Assembly (NCBI GenBank): GCA_964016885.1
Contig: OZ024741.1
Location: 410,845,464 to 410,909,463, forward strand
DNA length: 64,000 bases
DNA from: Eledone cirrhosa
Taxonomy: Eukaryota; Mollusca; Cephalopoda; Octopoda; Eledonidae
Reading direction: 5' to 3'
Part shown: piece after piece, positions 57,597-64,000 of the stretch
How positions within the stretch are numbered: the stretch's first letter is position 1
Layout: each line of letters starts with the position of its first letter
Program-made: the position numbers and the translations under genes
The notes under the pieces: generated by a model
Told to the model about the DNA's origin: nothing
Databases searched by the model: none
What the model saw: the letters and a program-made list of their open reading frames with translations, nothing else

Positions 57597-60500
57597 TTAT
57601 ACGTATGTCCTACCGTTATATTATATTGTTCGATATCCTCTGTGTTATGCCTATGTACTACTGTTATATTATATTGTTCTATATCCTGTTATACGTATGT
57701 CCTACTGTTATATTATATTGTTCTATATCCTCTGTGTTATACGTATCTCCTACTGTTATATTATATTGTTCTATATCCAATGCTATACCTATGTCCTACT
57801 GTTATATTATATTGTTCTATATCCTCTGTGTTATACGTATGTCCTTCTGTTATATTATATTGTTCTATATCCTCTGTGTTATACGTATGTCCTACTGTTA
57901 TATAATATTATCCTATATCCTCTGTTTTATACGTATGTCCTACTGTTATGTTAAATTGTTCTATATCCTCTGTGTTATACCTATGTCCTACTGTTATATT
58001 ATACTGTTCTATATCATGTGTTATACGTATGTCCTACCGTTATATTAGATTGTCCTATATCCTGTTTTATACGTGTGTCCACTGTTATATTAAACTGTTC
58101 TATATCCTCTGTGCTATATCTCTCTTCTACTGATATATTATACTCTTCTATAACCTGTGTTATTCGTATGTCCTACTGTTATATTATATTGTTCGATATC
58201 CTCTGTTATACCTATGACCTACTGTTATATTATATTGTTCTATATCCACTGTTATACCTATGTCCTACTGTTATATTATATTGTTCTATATCCTCTGTGT
58301 CATACGCATGTCTTACTGTTATATTATATTGTTCTATATCCTCTGTGTTATACCTATGTGCTACTGTTATATTATATCGTTGTATATCCTCTGTGTTATA
58401 CGTATGTCCTACTCTTATATTATATGTTAGTATATCCTCTGTGTTATACCTATGTCATACAGTTTTATTATATTATTTTCTATCCTCTGTTTTATACCTA
58501 TATCCTACTGTTATATTACATTATTCTATATCCTGTGTGTTATACGTATGTCCTACTGTTATATTATATTGTTCTATATCTTCTGTGTTATACCTATGTC
58601 CTACTGTTATATTATATTGTTCTATATCCTTTGTTATAACTATGTCCTACTGTTATATTATATTGTTCTATATCCTCTGTGTTATACGCATGTCTTACTG
58701 TTATAATATATTGTTCTATATCCTCTGTGTTATACGTTTGTCCTACTGTTATATTATATTGTTCTATATCCTGTGTGTTATACGTATGTCCTACTGTTAT
58801 ATTATATTGTTCTGTATCCTCTGTGTTATACGTATGTCCTACTGTTATATTATATTGTTCTATATCCTCTGTTATACCTATGTCCTACTGTTATATTATA
58901 TTGTTCTATATCCTCTGTGTTATACGTATCTCCTACTGTTATATTATATTGTTGTATATCCTCTGTTATACGTATGTCCTACTGTTATATTATATTGTTC
59001 TATATCCTCTGTGTTATACGTATGTCCTTCTGTTATATTATATTGTTCTATATCCTCTCTGTTATACGTATGTCCTACTGTTATATTATATTGCTCGATA
59101 TCCTCTGTGTTATACATATGTCCTACTGTTATATTATATTGTTCGATATCCTCTGTTATACCTATGACCTACTGTTATATTATATTGTTCTATATCCTCT
59201 GTTATACCTATGTCCTACTGTTATATTATATTGTTCTATATCCTCTGTGTCATACGCATGTCTTACTGTTATATTATATTGTTCTATATCCTCTGTGTTA
59301 TACCTATGTCCTACACTTATATTATGTTTCTATATCCTCTGTGTTATACGTATGTCCTACTGTTATATTAAATTGTTCTATATCCTCTGTGTTATACGTA
59401 TGTCCTACTGTTATATTACATTATCTTTATCCTCTGTGTTATACGTATGTCCTACCGTTATATTATATTGTCCTATATCCTGTTTTATACGCATGTCTTA
59501 CTGTTATATTATATTGTTCTATATCCTCTGTGTTATACCTATGTGCTACTGTTATATTATATCGTTGTATATCCTCTGTGTTATACGTATGTCCTACTCT
59601 TATATTATATGTTAGTATATCCTCTGTGTTATACCTATGTCATACAGTTTTATTATATTATTTTCTATCCTCTGTTTTATACCTATATCCTACTGTTATA
59701 TTACATTATTCTATATCCTCTGTGTTATACGTATGTCCTACTGTTATATTATATTGTTCTATATCTTCTGTGTTATACCTATGTCCTACTGTTATATTAT
59801 ATTGTTCTATATCCTTTGTTATAACTATGTCCTACTGTTATATTATATTGTTCTATATCCTCTGTGTTATACGCATGTCTTACTGTTATATTATATTGTT
59901 ATATATCCTCTGTGTTATACGTTTGTCCTACTTTTATATTATATTGTTCTATATCCTGTGTGTTATACGTATGTCCAAATGTTATATTATATTGTTCTAT
60001 ATCCTCTGTGTTATACGTATGTCCTACTGTTATATTATATTGTTCTATATCCTCTGTTATACGTATGTCCTTCTGTTATATTATATTGTTCTATATCCTC
60101 TCTGTTATACGTATGTCCTTCTGTTATATTATATTGTTCTATATCCTCTGTGTTATGCGTATGTCCTACTGTTATATTATATTGTCCTATATCCTGTTTT
60201 ATACGTATGTCCTACTGTTATATTAAATTGTTCTATATCCTCTGTGTTATACCTATGTTCTACTGTTATATTATACTCTTCTATATCCTGTGTTATACGT
60301 ATGTCCTACTGTTATATTATATCGTTGTATATCCTCTGTGTTATACGTATGTCCTACTCTTATATTATATGCTTCTATATCCTCTGTGTTACACGTATGT
60401 CGTACTGTTATATTATATTGTTCTATATCCTCTGTTATACCTATGTCCTACTGTTATATTATATTGTTCTATATCCTCTGTTATACCTATGTCCTACTGT

Positions 60501-60719
60501 TATAATATGTTGTTCTATATCCTCTGTGTTATACGTATGCCTACTGTTATATTATATTGTTCTATATCCCCTGTGTTATACCTATGTCCTACTGTTATAT
60601 AATATTGTCCTATATCCTCTGTTTTATACGTATGTCCTACTGTTATATTAAATTGTTCTATATCCTCTGTCTTATACGTATGTCCTACTGTTATATTACA
60701 TTGTTCGTTATCCTCTGTG
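57597..60719 (+). repeat. 3.1-kb HOR, copy 2 (3,123 bp), chimeric middle
   Basis: The first ~560 bp match copies 1 and 3, and the last ~1.2 kb match 56,316 onward (offset 3,125) and 62,555 onward (offset 3,114). The middle, 58,298-59,472, instead follows block C at 53,340-54,514. It contains the longest open frame of the window, 58,018-60,651 (877 codons), which is a by-product of stop-free monomers and not a gene. Private variants include TTAGATTGTCC near 58,045 and TATATCTCTCTTCTAC near 58,116. Confidence 0.88.
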
Positions 60720-63700
60720 TTATACGTATGTCCTACCGTTATATTATATTGTTCGATATCCTCTGTGTTATGCCTATGTACTACTGTTATATTATATTGT
60801 TCTATATCCTGTTATACGTATGTCCTACTGTTATATTATATTGTTCTATATCCTCTGTGTTATACGTATCTCCTACTGTTATATTATATTGTTCTATATC
60901 CAATGCTATACCTATGTCCTACTGTTATATTATATTGTTCTATATCCTCTGTGTTATACGTATGTCCTTCTGTTATATTATATTGTTCTATATCCTCTGT
61001 GTTATACGTATGTCCTACTGTTATATAATATTATCGTATATCCTCTGTTTTATACGTATGTCCTACTGTTATGTTAAATTGTTCTATATCCTCTGTGTTA
61101 TACCTATGTCCTACTGTTATATTATATTGTTCTATATCATGTGTTATACGTATGTCCTACCGTTATATTATATTGTCCTATATCCTGTTTTATACGTGTG
61201 TCCACTGTTATATTAAACTGTTCTATATCATCTGTGCTATACCTATCTTCTACTGATATATTATACTCTTCTATAACCTCTGTGTTATTCGTATGTCCTA
61301 CTGTTATATTATATTGTTCGATATCCTCTGTTATACCTATGACCTACTGTTATATTATATTGTTCTATATCCACTGTTATACCTATGTCCTACTGTTATA
61401 TTATATTGTTCTATATCCTCTGTGTCATACGCATGTCTTACTGTTATATTATATTGTTCTATATCCTCTGTGTTATACCTATGTCCTACTCTTATATTAT
61501 GTTTCTATATCCTCTGTGTTATACGTATGTCCTACTGTTATATTAAATTGTTCTATATCCTCTGTGTTATACGTATGTCCTACTGTTATATTACATTATC
61601 TTTATCCTCTGTGTTATACGTATGTCCTACCATTATATTATATTGTCCTATATCCTGTTTTATACGCATGTCTTACTGTTATATTATATTGTTCTATATC
61701 CTCTGTGTTATACCTATGTGCTACTGTTATATTATATCGTTGTATATCCTCTGTGTTATACGTATGTCCTACTCTTATATTATATGTTAGTATATCCTCT
61801 GTGTTATACCTATGACATACAGTTTTATTATATTATTTTCTATCCTGTTTTATACCTATATCCTACTGTTATATTACATTATTCTATATCCTGTGTTATA
61901 CGTATGTCCTACTGTTATATTATATTGTTCTATATCCTTTGTTATAACTATGTCCTACTGTTATATTATATTGTTCTATATCCTCTGTGTTATACGCATG
62001 TCTTACTGTTATATTATATTGTTCTATATCCTCTGTTATACCTATGTCCTACTGTTATATTATATTGTTCTATATCCTCTGTGTTATACGTATCTCCTAC
62101 TGTTATATTATATTGTTGTATATCCTCTGTTATACGTATGTCCTACTGTTATATTATATTGTTCTATATCCTGTGTTATACGTATGTCCTTCTGTTATAT
62201 TATATTGTTCTATATCCTCTCTGTTATACATATGTCCTACTGTTATATTATATTGTTCGATATCCTCTGTTATACCTATGACCTACTGTTATATTATATT
62301 GTTCTATATCATCTGTTATACCTATGTCCTACTGTTATATTATATTGTTCTATATCCTCTGTGTCATACGCATGTCTTACTGTTATATTATATTGTTCTA
62401 TATCCTCTGTGTTATACCTATGTCCTACTCTTATATTATGTTTCTATATCCTCTGTGTTATACGTATGTCCTACTGTTATATTAAATTGTTCTATATCCT
62501 CTGTGTTATACGTATGTCCTACTGTTATCTTACATTATCTTTATCCTCTGTGTTATACGTATGTCCTACCGTTATATTATATTGTCCTATATCCTGTTTT
62601 ATACGCATGTCTTACTGTTATATTATATTGTTCTATATCCTCTGTGTTATACCTATGTGCTACTGTTATATTATATCGTTGTATATCCTCTGTGTTATAC
62701 GTATGTCCTACTCTTATATTATATGTTAGTATATCCTCTGTGTTATACCTATGTCATACAGTTTTATTATATTATTTTCTATCCTCTGTTTTATACCTAT
62801 ATCCTACTGTTATATTACATTATTCTATATCCTCTGTGTTATACGTATGTCCTACTGTTATATTATATTGTTCTATATCTTCTGTGTTATACCTATGTCC
62901 TACTGTTATATTATATTGTTCTATATCCTTTGTTATAACTATGTCCTACTGCTATATTATATTGTTCTATATCCTCTGTGTTATACGCATGTCTTACTGT
63001 TATATTATATTGTTCTATATCCTCTGTGTTATACGTTTGTCCTACTGTTATATTATATTGTTCTATATCCTGTGTGTTATACGTATGTCCTACTGTTATA
63101 TTATATTGTTCTATATCCTCTGTGTTATACGTATGTCCTACTGTTATATTATATTGTTCTATATCCTCTGTGTTATACGTATGTCCTTCTGTTATATTAT
63201 ATTGTTCTATATCCTCTCTGTTATACGTATGTCCTTCTGTTATATTATATTGTTCTATATCCTCTGTTATGCGTATGTCCTACTGTTATATTATATTGTC
63301 CTATATCCTGTTTTATACGTATGTCCTACTGTTATATTAAATTGTTCTATATCCTCTGTGTTATACCTATGTTCTACTGTTATATTATACTCTTCTATAT
63401 CCTCTGTGTTATACGTATGTCCTACTGTTATATTATATCGTTGTATATCCTCTGTGTTATACGTATGTCCTACTCTTATATTATATGCTTCTATATCCTC
63501 TGTGTTACACGTATGTCCTACTGTTATATTATATTGTTCTATATCCTCTGTTATACCTATGTCCTACTGTTATATTATATTGTTCTATATCCTCTGTTAT
63601 ACCTATGTCCTACTGTTATAATATGTTGTTCTATATCCTCTGTGTTATACGTATGCCTACTGTTATATTATATTGTTCTATATCCCCTGTGTTATACCTA

Positions 63701-63835
63701 TGTCCTACTGTTATATAATATTGTCCTATATCCTCTGTTTTATACGTATGTCCTACTGTTATATTAAATTGTTCTATATCCTCTGTCTTATACGTATGTC
63801 CTACTGTTATATTACATTGTTCGTTATCCTCTGTG
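60720..63835 (+). repeat. 3.1-kb HOR, copy 3 (3,116 bp)
   Basis: Matches copy 1 at offset 6,239 at both ends. In between, about 50 bp (one monomer plus two bases) is missing near 61,890 and regained near 62,360, so the offset is 6,189 there. Point differences include ATTATCGTATATCC near 61,031 against ATTATCCTATATCC near 54,792, and CATCTGTGCTATACC near 61,228 against CCTCTGTGCTATACC. Confidence 0.9.
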
Positions 63836-64000
63836 TTATACGTATGTCCTACCGTTATATTATATTGTTCGATATCCTCTGTGTTATGCCTATGTACTAC
63901 TGTTATATTATATTGTTCTATATCCTGTTATACGTATGTCCTACTGTTATATTATATTGTTCTATATCCTCTGTGTTATACGTATCTCCTACTGTTATAT
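63836..64000 (+). repeat. 3.1-kb HOR, copy 4, first 165 bp
   Basis: The last bases reproduce the HOR start (TACCG, GTTCGATATCC, TTATGCCTATGTAC, CCTGTTATACG) and run off the window end, showing that this higher-order array continues to the right. Confidence 0.88.

Larger units (their letters stand above)
1..64000 (+). repeat. Continuous 46/48-bp satellite DNA array
   Basis: Every line of the window reads as the same unit. Landmarks in order are TTGTTCTATATCC, CTCTGTG, TTATACGTATG, TCCTACTG and TTATATTATA; a perfect consensus copy is 2,281-2,328. Canonical spacing is 48 bp, with a common 46-bp form and rarer 47, 44, 36, 35, 63 and 66-bp forms. All copies point the same way. The consensus is 50% T, 21% A, 17% C and 12% G, about 29% GC, so the plus strand is strongly T-biased. 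No non-satellite segment longer than a few bases was seen. A block of this size with nested higher-order repeats is typical of eukaryotic heterochromatic satellites. Chromosomal position, species and any transcription cannot be told from the sequence. Confidence 0.98.

Noticed and set aside
1..64000. CRISPR array
   Set aside because: Units abut each other with no unique spacers; the whole unit is repeated, and there are no cas genes.
1..64000. Telomeric repeat or simple microsatellite
   Set aside because: The unit is 46-48 bp with complex internal sequence and does not match telomere motifs; no mono- to hexanucleotide run dominates.
1..64000. TATA boxes or AT-rich origin elements in TTATATTATATTG
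   Set aside because: They occur in nearly every monomer, so the match is a property of the repeat and gives no evidence for a particular promoter or origin.

Overview
The whole 64 kb window is one uninterrupted satellite-DNA array. A T-rich unit of about 48 bp, and its 46-bp sister lacking one GT dinucleotide, is repeated head to tail in a single orientation from the first base to the last. At a mean spacing near 47 bp this is roughly 1,350 monomers. I found no unique-sequence DNA, RNA gene, credible protein gene, transposon insertion, inversion or CRISPR array. The array enters and leaves the window mid-monomer, so both ends lie outside.

The sequence suggests a eukaryote, with the window taken from constitutive heterochromatin (centromeric, pericentromeric, subtelomeric or a satellite-rich sex or B chromosome). 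Prokaryotes do not carry arrays of this size and kind. The canonical monomer has one CpG, inside the palindrome ATACGTAT, and its two deamination products (ATATGTAT and ATACATAT) both occur as variant monomers. That fits a genome with germline CpG methylation such as a vertebrate, but the species cannot be named from sequence alone.

Above the monomer there is clear higher-order repeat (HOR) structure, readable from shared private variants and truncated monomers. (1) 1-12,382: a family with roughly 4.1-kb spacing; 5,721-8,284 recurs at 9,819-12,382 (offset 4,098) with no difference seen by eye. (2) 8,275-9,822 recurs at 15,668-17,215 (offset 7,393), with 12,383-15,667 a more diverged stretch between. 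(3) 17,226-34,563: nested units, a 2,633-bp unit P and a 4,720-bp unit QR in the order P-QR-P-P-QR, followed by a third, deleted QR-like copy. P and QR share their last ~2.2 kb and both contain a 1,561-bp sub-repeat. (4) 36,506-44,645: two adjacent copies of a 4,070-bp unit, about 99.5% alike. (5) 44,646-54,480: mosaic of earlier unit types. (6) 54,481-64,000: a 3,116/3,123-bp HOR in three full copies plus the start of a fourth, in which copies 1 and 3 resemble each other more than either resembles copy 2.

The long open reading frames are artefacts. The consensus has no stop triplet in any plus-strand frame and its 48-bp period is a multiple of three, so every plus frame stays open until a variant introduces a stop. 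The biology here is concerted evolution by unequal exchange and conversion, not protein coding.
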